From contig NZ_JAGGLU010000006.1 of NCBI RefSeq assembly GCF_017874575.1, forward strand, positions 62,001-126,000: a stretch of DNA of 64,000 nt, written 5' to 3'. Positions 17,702-25,668 of this stretch are shown one piece after another (position 1 is the stretch's first letter; each line of letters begins with the position of its first letter). Under the pieces are notes generated by a model that was given only the letters and a program-made list of their open reading frames with translations, did not search any database and had not been told where the DNA came from. This DNA comes from Lactobacillus colini. Its GTDB lineage: Bacteria; Bacillota; Bacilli; Lactobacillales; Lactobacillaceae. The position numbers and the translations under genes were made by a program.

Positions 17702-17743
17702 TTGAGAAACATCTCAGAATTATTAGCTGATGTTATTTCTCAA
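17702..17743. other. Long imperfect palindrome in a gene-free stretch
   Basis: TTGAGAAA...TTTCTCAA closes a 42-base imperfect hairpin with inner pairing CATC..CAG/CTGATG and small bulges. It lies in the 504-base gap between the divergent ABC transporter and hflX genes. The remainder of that gap shows only promoter elements and T-rich DNA. The hairpin lacks a terminator-like T run directly after it, so it could be a regulatory stem or a remnant. Confidence 0.45.
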
Positions 17744-18005
17744 ATGATATTTTTGTTACCAAGTTTGTTATATTCATGACTATACTTATTACAATTATTT
17801 TCCATCTCATACAAGATTGCCTTGATTTTATGATGACTTTTTTCAGTTTTTTTAGGAAAACTTAGTGTGAGTCAGATTTTTTTCAATAGTTCAATCCCGA
17901 ATATAACAAACTAGTGAATCTTTTTTTCTTCATGGTGATCAACTAATTTTTCCTCTTAAAGTCTTGCTGGTAGGTAAGGCTTTTTCTTTTTGGCTTTAGA
18001 TGCTG

Positions 18006-18011
18006 TATAAT
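18006..18011 (+). promoter_or_regulatory. Probable -10 box of hflX
   Basis: A perfect TATAAT lies 46 bases before the hflX start codon and an AGGTGA ribosome-binding site precedes the ATG. I see no good -35 hexamer at 16-18 bases, so the call rests on the -10 element alone. Confidence 0.45.
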
Positions 18012-18057
18012 TTAATTAATTTATCAGAAAGCTATCAAATAGAATGTAGGTGAAACA

Positions 18058-19338
18058 ATGATAAATACTAAAGTTGAAAAGCCTAAGGCCTTCCTAGCTG
18101 GAGTTAATCTTAATGATCCTAACTTCGACTACTATATGACTGAACTTAGTGAATTAACCCAAGCCAATAATATGGAAGTAGTTGGTCAAGCCAGTCAGAA
18201 GCTAGAGAATATTGTAGCTGGTACTTACTTCGGTCTAGGTAAAATTAATGAAATCAAGCACCTAGCCCAAGGCTTGAAGGCTAAAGCATTGATTATTAAT
18301 GATGAATTAACACCCACACAGATTAGAAACTTAGAGTCAATGACTAAGCTGAAAGTCCTAGATCGGACTGAATTGATACTAGAAATCTTCTCTAACAGAG
18401 CTAAGACTAAGCAAGCAAAGCTGCAAGTTCAACTTGCTCGCTTGCAGTATGAATTGCCACGTCTCCACCCTTCTGAAAATAACCTTGACCAGCAACATGG
18501 ATCCGGTGGTGCCAGCGGCGGCTTCGCCAATCGTGGCTCTGGTGAAACTAAGCTAGAATTGAATCGCCGAACCATTCAAAAGCAAATCAGTGCGATCAAA
18601 AAAGAACTACAGGCAATCTCTAAGCAAGAGCAAGTTAAAGCTGCTCGCAGGAATAACTCCCGCCTGCCTAAGGTTGCTCTTGTCGGCTATACTAATGCTG
18701 GCAAGTCAACCACAATGAATGAGTTGCTTAGGGCATTTGCTCAAGATGCACCTAAAAAGCAAGTCTTTGAAAAAGATATGCTCTTTGCCACTTTAGATAC
18801 TAGCGTGAGGAGGATTGAATTAGATGATGATTTAAGCTTTATCTTATCTGATACAGTTGGTTTTGTTTCTAAATTACCACATAACTTAATCGAATCATTT
18901 AAGGCAACCTTACAAGAAGCTAAAGATGCCGACTTACTTGTCAACGTCGTTGATAGCTCCGACCGCAATATGGTCCAGATGATTAACACTACCCAAAAGG
19001 TCTTAACTGAACTTGGTATCACTCATGTTCCAATGATTACTGCTTATAATAAGGCTGATTTAACTGAAAGAAACTATCCACAAATTGAAGGCAATGATAT
19101 TCTCTACAGTGCTAAAGATCCAGAATCTATCCGCCAGTTGGCTGACTTAATTACTAAGCGAGTCTTTGCTAGCTATGATAAGGTCAATCTACTCTTACCA
19201 CTAAACAGCGGTAAGGAAATGGCTTATCTGCACCAATATGGCCAAGTAATAACTGAAGACTACCAAGATGACGGTATTCATGTCATTGCTCGCTTAGCTC
19301 CTAGTGATATTATTAAGTTCAAAAAATATGAAGTATAA
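18058..19338 (+). CDS. hflX: Ribosome-associated GTPase HflX
   Basis: The 426-residue protein has the HflX N-terminal domain (residues 1-190, with the glycine-rich GSGGASGGFANRGSGETKLE loop that interacts with the nucleotide site and the ribosome) and then a GTPase domain: G1 LVGYTNAGKST, G3 DTVGFVSKLP and G4 NKAD. HflX binds and splits stalled 70S or 100S ribosomes, typically under heat or antibiotic stress. Length and motif order are standard. The ATG at 18058 follows AGGTGA. It is monocistronic: a terminator-like hairpin at 19455-19496 closes it off from the large RNA downstream. Confidence 0.97.
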   Translation: MINTKVEKPKAFLAGVNLNDPNFDYYMTELSELTQANNMEVVGQASQKLENIVAGTYFGLGKINEIKHLAQGLKAKALIINDELTPTQIRNLESMTKLKVLDRTELILEIFSNRAKTKQAKLQVQLARLQYELPRLHPSENNLDQQHGSGGASGGFANRGSGETKLELNRRTIQKQISAIKKELQAISKQEQVKAARRNNSRLPKVALVGYTNAGKSTTMNELLRAFAQDAPKKQVFEKDMLFATLDTSVRRIELDDDLSFILSDTVGFVSKLPHNLIESFKATLQEAKDADLLVNVVDSSDRNMVQMINTTQKVLTELGITHVPMITAYNKADLTERNYPQIEGNDILYSAKDPESIRQLADLITKRVFASYDKVNLLLPLNSGKEMAYLHQYGQVITEDYQDDGIHVIARLAPSDIIKFKKYEV

Positions 19339-19454
19339 CAAAAAAGCAGCTGAATCAAAGACTCAACTACTTTATTCAGTATTTACGTTGATAAATTAGC
19401 TCAATATCGCTACCCTGATGCAGGTCAGTGCATCATCACTACGAATATTATAAT

Positions 19455-19496
19455 AAAGCCTGTAAAATCCTTTAAATTAGGGAGTTACAGGCTTTT
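19455..19496 (+). terminator. Intrinsic terminator after hflX
   Basis: AAAGCCTGTAA (19455-19465) pairs with TTACAGGCTTT (19485-19495), with an additional short TCC/GGA pairing inside, followed by a short T-rich tail. About 115 bases separate it from the hflX stop; that stretch contains a further small hairpin, TGATGCA-N6-TGCATCA (19416-19435), of unknown role. Confidence 0.7.
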
Positions 19497-19500
19497 ATTC

Positions 19501-19529
19501 TTGTAAAAACAAAATAAGCATGTAATAAT
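19501..19529 (+). promoter_or_regulatory. Promoter of the large structured RNA
   Basis: TTGTAA (19501-19506), a 17-base spacer and AATAAT (19524-19529) with an extended TG (19521-19522) form a credible sigma-A promoter. The predicted start near 19536 coincides with the first base of the RNA's closing helix, which supports both calls. Confidence 0.65.
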
Positions 19530-19535
19530 AAAATC

Positions 19536-20149
19536 ACAACTTGAAGCAAGTGCATAAGGTCTAGCAAGCCGTCTTGCCTAGCCGGTGTAAGTCCTCAGCT
19601 AGCGAAAGTAAGCCGTATGGGTTTGCTTTTTCTGGTGTTAGATTAGAGCTAATAACCTAGTCAGGCGTTCGAAAAGCGTGTAAGCGTGAAAAGAACGACG
19701 AGGAGATCGGATTAGGTCTACTGTCGACGGATGCTAATGCGCAGAAGGCAGGCGTAATGAAAATGGTAATGCCCTACCGTAGTTAATACAGCTTGAAAAC
19801 TGTAGAACCAAAGCGGCTGTTTCAAACATTACGTGGGCTGTTGAAAATGGTTAATAACCATCTATAACTGTTGTCTCTGGCAGATCTGCTAAAATCGGTA
19901 CTATATGTTATTAAAACATTTTTAATCCGCATGCTTGGCAGACTTGAGCGAGAAAGATTCGCCCCGGAATCCTTAGCTTGAAGGCTAAGGCAGTAGAGAG
20001 GATCGAAGGTTAACAAGGTACTGGGTCGCTCCCAGATGCTGCGGTGTTGACTGTTCCGTTGCATAATAAGCATTGTTGATAGATTGATAGGTACTAATAA
20101 TACCCAAGTTGTATATGAGAGGTAGAGTTTGCGCTCTACCTCTTTTTTT
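19536..20149 (+). ncRNA. Large structured RNA of about 610 nt, ROOL-like candidate
   Basis: The stretch has no credible coding frame but strong RNA signs. ACAACTTG at 19536-19543 pairs perfectly with CAAGTTGT at 20105-20112, closing a domain of about 577 nt. Inside are many local hairpins, for example GGTCTAG.CAAG/CTTGCCTAGCC (19558-19583), GTTAG/CTAATAAC (about 19637-19655), CCTTAGC/GCTAAGG (about 19971-19990) and CTGGG-TCGCT-CCCAG (20020-20034), plus GCGAAAG tetraloop-type turns. It ends in a 10-bp terminator stem with seven T. It has its own promoter and is isolated from hflX by a terminator. Size, closing long-range helix and occurrence in lactobacilli fit ROOL RNA; GOLLD is usually longer. 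Motifs of RNase P, tmRNA, SRP RNA and rRNA are absent. ROOL identity is inference; the existence of a structured RNA is well supported. Confidence 0.75.
20118..20149 (+). terminator. Terminator of the large structured RNA
   Basis: A perfect 10-bp stem AGAGGTAGAG (20118-20127) / CTCTACCTCT (20134-20143) with a six-base loop is followed by a T run to 20149. It sits just after the 3' strand of the RNA's closing helix. Confidence 0.9.
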
Positions 20150-20190
20150 AAGTTTGACTTACATAATCGATATTACTTGACTTTAGGTGG

Positions 20191-20218
20191 AAAATGCATC
20201 ACTTGAGGATGCATTTTT
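20191..20218. terminator. Second terminator-like hairpin
   Basis: AAAATGCATC (20191-20200), loop of seven, GATGCATTTT (20208-20217) with flanking A and T runs can act on either strand. It may back up the RNA terminator or stop minus-strand readthrough. Confidence 0.6.
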
Positions 20219-20223
20219 GCTAC

Positions 20224-20247
20224 AAAAAAAGACGACCTTGGGTCGTC
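20224..20247 (-). terminator. Terminator of the L,D-transpeptidase gene
   Basis: On the minus strand GACGACC-CAA-GGTCGTC is followed by seven T (complement of 20224-20230), six bases after the gene's stop codon. Confidence 0.88.
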
Positions 20248-20253
20248 TAATCA

Positions 20254-21459
20254 TTAATAAACAATAACTGGTTCATAAGTATGAACATTGTTCCAAATAC
20301 TCTTAATCTCTGAAGGGCGAACGTTAACGCAGCCGTGAGATCCACCGCGAAGATATGCCGTCTTAGACCAGTCAGTTCTCCAGCTGGCATCATGGATTCC
20401 ACAACCATCAAGAGTAAATGGCATCCAATAGCTTACCTTAGAAGCATACTTAGAGCCATCATCATTAGTACCCCTTAAGACACTAGGTGACTGCTTGTAG
20501 CCAATATAGTAAACGCCTGTAGGTGTCGCATCAGAACTACCACTAGACTTCTCTAAGGTACCAGTAACAACATCATTAACTGTTACTACCACCTTGCCAC
20601 CCTTAACAACCCACAGCTTCTGAGCCTTAAGCGAGACAATTACATAAGAGTTACCTAAGCCATGGTTAGACATACCATAGCCCAGTCCACCATCAGTAAA
20701 GCCTTCACCATAAATGTAGTCCTTACCATCGACTTGCTTAATACCCTTGCTAAAGGCTTGTTCAATAGCTGGAATTAGGCGATCATTATTAATTGCCCAA
20801 CCATAATTACCATTAGTAACCTTCAACTTCTTACCAGTTGCTAACTTAATAGTATAAGAAGTGTGAAGGGTATTAACCTTCTTGGCAATTGACTTAATCT
20901 TATTCTTCAGACCAGTATTATCTTCATAAATATACTTACCATTCTCATAAGTAATGCGACCAAACATCTCAGCCTGCTTCAAGTCATAAGACTTGCCAGC
21001 AACCTTATATGTAACTACTCTACCAATCAGCTCTTTTAGCTTCTTCTCTGCAAGATGAGTATCCTTAGGCAAGTAACTCACACTCTTACTACTTGGCATC
21101 TTAGTGTATTGCTGCTTGAAATACTTTTCAACTTGCTTCTTAGTGATAATTTCATCAGCGGACTTGCTAAAGATTATCTTGTTACCTTCTAAGGTAACGC
21201 GGTCCTTGCCCTTCTTATTAACCTTCTGATAAGCCTTATTGACGGTTAGCTTACCTACTGAAACATCATAAATCTTAACATTTTGGTTGAAGTGTGTCTT
21301 ATTAAACTCTTCTGCTTGGGCATTCTGCTGAGCGTGCACATGTCCAATAATTAACCAACCGAGCAAAAGAACAATAACTATTGCCGCAACCCCAATTATC
21401 CAGCGAGTATAATTCGGATTAGTATTATTACTACGACGTCTTGGCATTTCCTCGTTCAT
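20254..21459 (-). CDS. L,D-transpeptidase (YkuD domain), membrane-anchored
   Basis: The 401-residue protein has one N-terminal membrane anchor (WIIGVAAIVIVLLLGWLIIG, residues about 20-39), a peptidoglycan-binding/stalk region, and a C-terminal YkuD catalytic domain from about residue 275. The catalytic motif HGCVN is at 375-379 (nucleophile Cys377), preceded by the conserved HDASW segment. It would form 3-3 cross-links or related peptide exchanges in the wall from the outer membrane face. A likely extended -10 promoter (TGGTACAAT, 21495-21503 on the minus strand) lies upstream. It is followed directly by its own terminator and is monocistronic. Confidence 0.94.
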   Translation of the reverse strand: MNEEMPRRRSNNTNPNYTRWIIGVAAIVIVLLLGWLIIGHVHAQQNAQAEEFNKTHFNQNVKIYDVSVGKLTVNKAYQKVNKKGKDRVTLEGNKIIFSKSADEIITKKQVEKYFKQQYTKMPSSKSVSYLPKDTHLAEKKLKELIGRVVTYKVAGKSYDLKQAEMFGRITYENGKYIYEDNTGLKNKIKSIAKKVNTLHTSYTIKLATGKKLKVTNGNYGWAINNDRLIPAIEQAFSKGIKQVDGKDYIYGEGFTDGGLGYGMSNHGLGNSYVIVSLKAQKLWVVKGGKVVVTVNDVVTGTLEKSSGSSDATPTGVYYIGYKQSPSVLRGTNDDGSKYASKVSYWMPFTLDGCGIHDASWRTDWSKTAYLRGGSHGCVNVRPSEIKSIWNNVHTYEPVIVY

Positions 21460-21510
21460 TTATACCCTACTCTTTTCCTTAATTCTTGTGTTCTATTGTA
21501 CCACAAACAC

Positions 21511-21542
21511 AAAAAGACCGCTGTTATTAATACTCAGCGGTC
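21511..21542 (-). terminator. Terminator of the NlpC/P60 gene
   Basis: GACCGCTG (21516-21523) and CAGCGGTC (21535-21542) form an 8-bp stem with T5 on the minus strand at 21515-21511. It sits 26 bases past the NlpC/P60 stop. Confidence 0.85.
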
Positions 21543-21568
21543 CTAGTCTTGAATTTTAACCTTAAATA

Positions 21569-22273
21569 TTAAAGTACACGTACACCGTATGATGGATAGA
21601 AGTAACTACTAATTGATGCAACAGTTACGTTCTGACCTGGTTGTGGTGCATGGATGTATTGGTTATTGCCAAGGTAGATACCTACGTGGTAGTTACCCCA
21701 GAATACTAAGTCACCTGGCTTCAAGTTAGAAACAGAAACTCTCTTACCAGCATTTAATTGTACATAAGTAGTACGACCAATATTCTTACCTACAGCATTG
21801 CTGTATACATATGAAGTTAAGCCTGAGCAGTCAAAGCTGTAAGGACCTGCAGCACCGTAAACATAAGGCTTACCTACTTGCTTTTTAGCTAAATTAATAA
21901 CCTTTTGAGCAGCTGCAGTTGCAGTAGTTGAAGTAGGTGCTTGAGAAACAGGCTTCTTAGCAACTTTCTTAATTACAGTAACATTCTTAGCTTGGATCCA
22001 TTGATCCTTGCCAACCTTGTACCATTGAACACCACTTGCATCAACAGCTTGACCCTTAATCTTGTAAGAAGAACCAGCAGCCAAAGTCTTACCAGTAGCC
22101 TTACCATTGTAGTAGCTAGTCATAACAGGAGTAGCTGCATTAACCTTAGCAGTCTTAGTAGCTGCTTGTACATGATGAGCAGCAGAATTATTTACAGTAT
22201 TAGCAGTTGCTACACCGGTAAAAGCAATAGCGGCGGCAGCAGAGATTTTAATAAGATGACGTTTAAGATTCAA
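21569..22273 (-). CDS. Secreted NlpC/P60 peptidoglycan endopeptidase
   Basis: The protein of about 234 residues has a signal peptide (NLKRHLIKISAAAAIAFTGV, cleavage after an AxA near HHVQAA), a small SH3-like/repeat domain (YYNGKATGKTLAAGSSYKIK), and a C-terminal NlpC/P60 domain with catalytic Cys in FDCSGLTSYVY, His in NYHVGIYLG and the third polar residue in YIHAPQPG. It cleaves D-Glu to diamino-acid bonds in stem peptides. A TTG at 22273 is chosen as start because GGAGG lies eight bases before it; the upstream in-frame TTG at 22288 is itself part of that ribosome-binding region. Confidence 0.93.
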   Translation of the reverse strand: MNLKRHLIKISAAAAIAFTGVATANTVNNSAAHHVQAATKTAKVNAATPVMTSYYNGKATGKTLAAGSSYKIKGQAVDASGVQWYKVGKDQWIQAKNVTVIKKVAKKPVSQAPTSTTATAAAQKVINLAKKQVGKPYVYGAAGPYSFDCSGLTSYVYSNAVGKNIGRTTYVQLNAGKRVSVSNLKPGDLVFWGNYHVGIYLGNNQYIHAPQPGQNVTVASISSYFYPSYGVRVL

Positions 22274-22480
22274 GACAGTTTCCTCCAAAATTTATTTCGT
22301 TAGTTTAAATTCATTAAGTGTAGCTCGTCAATTAAATTAGCTACAAAATTAAAATTCATGTTTATCAATTCACAACAACTATTGTAGTTCCTTATTGTTA
22401 CAGACATGTTACAGAAATAAACCGGACTAATTACAAAATTGGTTAAGTTTTTATTATTTTTTGTAAAAAAGCTTCTTTTC

Positions 22481-23038
22481 TTAATTTTCGGATAACATTT
22501 TTACAACTCTATCAAGATATACAGCCGTATCTTTCCAATTATCATTTTCTAAAATGTGGGCTTGCTTCTTTAATTCAGGACGTAGATGCAAATCACGCTT
22601 AAATTCGGCACTATTAAGGCGACGTTGAATCTCAAGTGGATCATCACCACGTTCAATTAATCTCTTAGTCAAGGTATCAAAGTCCTTAACTGTTAGATAA
22701 ATAAAGTAAACTTGCTCGCCTAAAGCTTCTAAATAAGACTTTACGCCATCTGTTTCAACAATTAATGATGCTAAATTATTCTTATCCCAAGCTCTCTGCA
22801 AGGCTTCCTTACTGGAGCCATATTGATAATCACCATACCTTACATGTTCAAAAAAGTGCAGCTTTTCAAAGCTAAGATCATCTTCAAAATAATAAGATAT
22901 ACCATCTACTTCACCCTTCCTCATTGGGCGCGTTGTATGAGTTACTACCCGGGGAATATGATATTTCTCTTGTAAATAATTAGAAACTGTCGTCTTGCCA
23001 ACCCCACTTGGGCCAGCAATAATGATTATTTTATTCAA
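22481..23038 (-). CDS. Guanylate kinase family protein
   Basis: The protein of about 185 residues has a P-loop IIIIAGPSGVGKTTVSNYL, the GMP-binding VVTHTTRPMRKGEVDGISYYF and a C-terminal helical LID-like part. It would phosphorylate GMP/dGMP to the diphosphate, although the TTRPMR..E..GISYYF region deviates somewhat from canonical Gmk and the genome probably has another gmk near rpoZ, so a paralogous role is possible. TTG at 23038 is preferred since AAGGGTGA lies about five bases before it; a GTG at 23047 lacks spacing for a ribosome-binding site. Monocistronic and divergent from the DUF2187 gene. Confidence 0.85.
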   Translation of the reverse strand: MNKIIIIAGPSGVGKTTVSNYLQEKYHIPRVVTHTTRPMRKGEVDGISYYFEDDLSFEKLHFFEHVRYGDYQYGSSKEALQRAWDKNNLASLIVETDGVKSYLEALGEQVYFIYLTVKDFDTLTKRLIERGDDPLEIQRRLNSAEFKRDLHLRPELKKQAHILENDNWKDTAVYLDRVVKMLSEN

Positions 23039-23053
23039 AACTTTCACCCTTGC

Positions 23054-23082
23054 TTGAAATTGGTCATTATATATATTAATAT
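23054..23082 (+). promoter_or_regulatory. Possible promoter of the DUF2187-like gene
   Basis: TTGAAA (23054-23059), a 17-base spacer and TAATAT (23077-23082) precede the gene by about 50 bases. The hexamers match four positions each, so this is only a plausible site. Confidence 0.4.
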
Positions 23083-23129
23083 TTCACATTGTAAAACAAA
23101 ACGTACGTATTAAAAAAGGGGATTTTACT

Positions 23130-23426
23130 ATGAAAAAATCTGACGTTAAATTAGGTCAAATCCTTGCAGCTACTTCCGAAGAAGAAATGAAGCATCCCTT
23201 TCAAGGTAAAGTTGAAAAAATTTACGAAAATTCCGCTCTACTTTCAATTACTTCATATGATCCTAAAGATGAAACTGCAGTTAGTGATTTAAACAATAAG
23301 ATGGTGGTTAACTTCAAAAGGTTAAAGAAGGTCAAATCACCAGCTCAAGGCAGGGTTGCTTCCATTAACGATGTTAAAGTTTCCAAAATCGGCGATAAGG
23401 AAAAATCATCCAAGAAGTCTAAGTAA
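23130..23426 (+). CDS. Small basic protein, DUF2187-like
   Basis: The 98-residue protein resembles the DUF2187/YkvS type of small Firmicutes proteins: a beta-rich core (GKVEKIYENSALLSITSYD, then NNKMVVNFKRLKKV) followed by a lysine/serine-rich tail (GDKEKSSKKSK). The core looks like a KOW/SH3-like barrel and might bind RNA or protein, but no function is established. It has a clear ribosome-binding site (AAAAAGGGGA) and is followed by its own terminator, so it is transcribed alone. The family match is tentative. Confidence 0.75.
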   Translation: MKKSDVKLGQILAATSEEEMKHPFQGKVEKIYENSALLSITSYDPKDETAVSDLNNKMVVNFKRLKKVKSPAQGRVASINDVKVSKIGDKEKSSKKSK

Positions 23427-23438
23427 GCAGATAACTTA

Positions 23439-23465
23439 AGGTGAATCAGCTGATTCACCTTTTTA
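23439..23465 (+). terminator. Intrinsic terminator
   Basis: AGGTGAATCAGCTGATTCACCT (perfect palindrome, 23439-23460) is followed by a T-rich tail and lies just past the DUF2187-like gene. Confidence 0.85.
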
Positions 23466-23491
23466 TTTTATAGTTAAGAAAGGAACTTATC

Positions 23492-25021
23492 GTGCAAAAG
23501 AAAATACAACAGGGCTTGTTCTGGTTTATCTTACTACAACCTTTTTTGGACTTTTATTGGCTCAATAAACCGCCACTAGCTGATATTTTGCCATTTTCGA
23601 TTCCAACAATTGTTAGAATCTTAGGAATTTTCACTTTAGCTTGCATGTACTTTAGCCAAAAAAAGAGCTGGCAGCTACTTAAACAGCAGCGATGGCTTAT
23701 AATTTATCTGCTGCTATTATTAATTTATAGTGCAGCTCATTTATTACACGTGCGCAACTTTAATAGTTTATCACCAACTAGTTACAATTTCTCAATAAGT
23801 TCAGAAATTTTTTACTTAATTAGGATGTTCTTGCCGCTGGCTGTCATTTATCTAACTAAGTTTAGTGATTTTTCAGAAAGAAAACTAATACACCTAATTC
23901 AAGGTTTAGTAGGGATCTTTGCAGGGATTATCGTTTTTTCGAATTTAGTTATTAAGTCATTGCGGGCTTATGGTGATGGCTGGATCAGTTACAATATTAT
24001 TGACTGGTTCACCCATAACCTACTCTCCTATACCTTAACAGCAGCTAAAGGATTCTTTTATTTCACTAATACCTTAGCTGCTATCATGTTTATGTTAGCC
24101 ATCTTAATGCTCTATGCGATGGTCAGAAACTTTAACTGGTTGAATGTCTCACTCTTCATCTTGCAAGGTTTAGCCATGTTAATTATGGGTACCAAAACCT
24201 CGACTATGGGCTTTATCATTGCGCTAAGCGTTGGGTTAATCATCTACCTCTGCCATGCCTTGATATTGAAGAATATCATTATTTCAAAAAAAATTGTTCT
24301 CTCTTTGATCTTAATTGCTGGTCTTTATATTGCGGCCTTGCCTAAGAGTCCGATGGTTGCCCGCTCAAAGGCAGACATCGCCTGGGTCCAGCAAAATAAG
24401 GGACCTTATAGTGAAAATCACCTAAACAAAAAATTAACCAGCGGCTTAAAAAAGACCGACTCTAAAAAAGAACACCAACAATACTTGCGGAATTTTATCG
24501 AAAAATACTATAACTACTACCACATCAATCCAAAGTTTATTACTAAGTCTTACCCCTATCAACAAGACCCTGAGTTCTGGTATCACATCATTACTAAATA
24601 TTCTGCTGAAAAGCGCTTGAATAACCGTCTAATTGAAATGGCAATGCTTAAGCAAGTCGTTAAATATAATCATAATCCACTTGATAAGTGGCTGGGTATC
24701 TCTTATGCTAGAACTTCTAATATCTATAACCTTGAAAGGGACTTTCAATATCAATCATTTAGCCTAGGTTGTATTGGAGTTATTCTCTTCTTAGGTCCAT
24801 ATCTGATTAGTGAGTTATACGCTATTTATTGCTGGTTTAAAAATAAGTCTGCACGGCATATAATCAATTCAATCTTAATCAGTGCTAACGGCTTTTGCCT
24901 GATAGCAGCTTATTATTCAGGCAACGTCATGGACTTTCTAACTGCGACAATTATTTTAGCCTTCTTCACTGGCTACATGATTAAAGAAATTAATACATCC
25001 CGTTCAAAAAAGCTCGCCTAG
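23492..25021 (+). CDS. O-antigen ligase / polymerase-like membrane protein
   Basis: The 509-residue polytopic protein has about 11-12 membrane helices and a large external loop around residues 285-400 rich in charged and aromatic residues, the arrangement of O-antigen ligase/Wzy_C proteins. GTKTSTMGFIIALSVGLII is the most family-like stretch. It stands alone, away from the EPS operon, so it may polymerise or transfer another cell-surface glycan. It starts with GTG at 23492 preceded by AAAGGAA. Its stop codon lies inside the loop of the following terminator. Substrate unknown. Confidence 0.75.
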   Translation: MQKKIQQGLFWFILLQPFLDFYWLNKPPLADILPFSIPTIVRILGIFTLACMYFSQKKSWQLLKQQRWLIIYLLLLLIYSAAHLLHVRNFNSLSPTSYNFSISSEIFYLIRMFLPLAVIYLTKFSDFSERKLIHLIQGLVGIFAGIIVFSNLVIKSLRAYGDGWISYNIIDWFTHNLLSYTLTAAKGFFYFTNTLAAIMFMLAILMLYAMVRNFNWLNVSLFILQGLAMLIMGTKTSTMGFIIALSVGLIIYLCHALILKNIIISKKIVLSLILIAGLYIAALPKSPMVARSKADIAWVQQNKGPYSENHLNKKLTSGLKKTDSKKEHQQYLRNFIEKYYNYYHINPKFITKSYPYQQDPEFWYHIITKYSAEKRLNNRLIEMAMLKQVVKYNHNPLDKWLGISYARTSNIYNLERDFQYQSFSLGCIGVILFLGPYLISELYAIYCWFKNKSARHIINSILISANGFCLIAAYYSGNVMDFLTATIILAFFTGYMIKEINTSRSKKLA

Positions 25022-25033
25022 GCGAGCTTTTTT
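25006..25033. terminator. Bidirectional terminator between convergent genes
   Basis: AAAAAGCTCGCC-TA-GGCGAGCTTTTT forms a 12-bp stem with a two-base apex. It spans the stop codon of the plus-strand membrane protein gene and the last codon and stop of the minus-strand gene starting at 25658. Confidence 0.88.
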
Positions 25034-25658
25034 ATCTTTTGGTTTCTTTAACAAAGGTTCTATCCGGAATTCTGATTAAGTAATACTTAGTTGCTTGGCG
25101 ACCTGAATGAAGACCTAAGCCGTTAAACCAGTTCTTCTTATAAGTAGCCGTATAGGTTGCAACATAGGCCCTCTGATAATGAGAATCAGCCTTTAGCAAC
25201 TCTTTTTTAGAAAATGGAATGGCACTAGCACTAACTGTCATCGGATCCTTGCCATCAGACACTGTCGCGTTATTACTTGAAACAGTATAACTATTACCAT
25301 TGCTATAAAACTTATAAGTCTGCACCGACGATGTATTATTAGATTCTGCTTTAACGTAATATGAACGTTTATTACCAGCCGTTAAAATCAGCGGCTGATA
25401 ATCTATTTCAGAAGAAATAGCCTTCGGATCATCCAGCTTCGGATTATTAAAAAAGGTAAGGAATAGCATAAAGCCTGTTGCTAATACTAAGATAGCTACT
25501 TCTAAAATATCAATCAACGTTGTCTTCCATTCAAAGCGCTTACGGTCACGGACAATCATTACTAGGTGACGACTGCGAATATTTTGAATAATAAAAACTA
25601 AATATAAAACAATGCTTAACCAGACAATAATTCCTAGTGCGTTCCAACCAATAGTCAT
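25032..25658 (-). CDS. LVIS_2131-like membrane protein
   Basis: The 208-residue protein has two N-terminal membrane helices (IIVWLSIVLYLVFIIQNI at about 9-26 and ILEVAILVLATGFMLFLTFF at about 51-70) and an extracytoplasmic beta-rich domain ending in TKYYLIRIPDRTFVKETKR. This shape matches the lactobacillus-restricted LVIS_2131 family, whose function I do not know. It starts 10 bp after the gene at 25669-26184, so the two probably form one transcript. It ends inside a bidirectional terminator. Confidence 0.72.
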   Translation of the reverse strand: MTIGWNALGIIVWLSIVLYLVFIIQNIRSRHLVMIVRDRKRFEWKTTLIDILEVAILVLATGFMLFLTFFNNPKLDDPKAISSEIDYQPLILTAGNKRSYYVKAESNNTSSVQTYKFYSNGNSYTVSSNNATVSDGKDPMTVSASAIPFSKKELLKADSHYQRAYVATYTATYKKNWFNGLGLHSGRQATKYYLIRIPDRTFVKETKR

Positions 25659-25668
25659 TTTTTATCCC

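Noticed and set aside
19822-20073. Minus-strand open frame of 83 codons inside the large RNA
   Set aside because: It has no ribosome-binding site, lies antisense to the structured RNA, and its residue composition is unlike neighbouring genes.
19536-20149. Possibility that this region is RNase P RNA, tmRNA, SRP RNA, a group II intron or a T-box
   Set aside because: I could not find the type-B RNase P, tmRNA or SRP core motifs, a T-box bulge or an intron domain V; size and the long-range closing helix fit better with a giant ornate RNA.
21941-22303. Plus-strand open frame of 120 codons
   Set aside because: It is antisense to the NlpC/P60 gene and Ser/Leu-rich from complementing Ala/Lys/Val codons.
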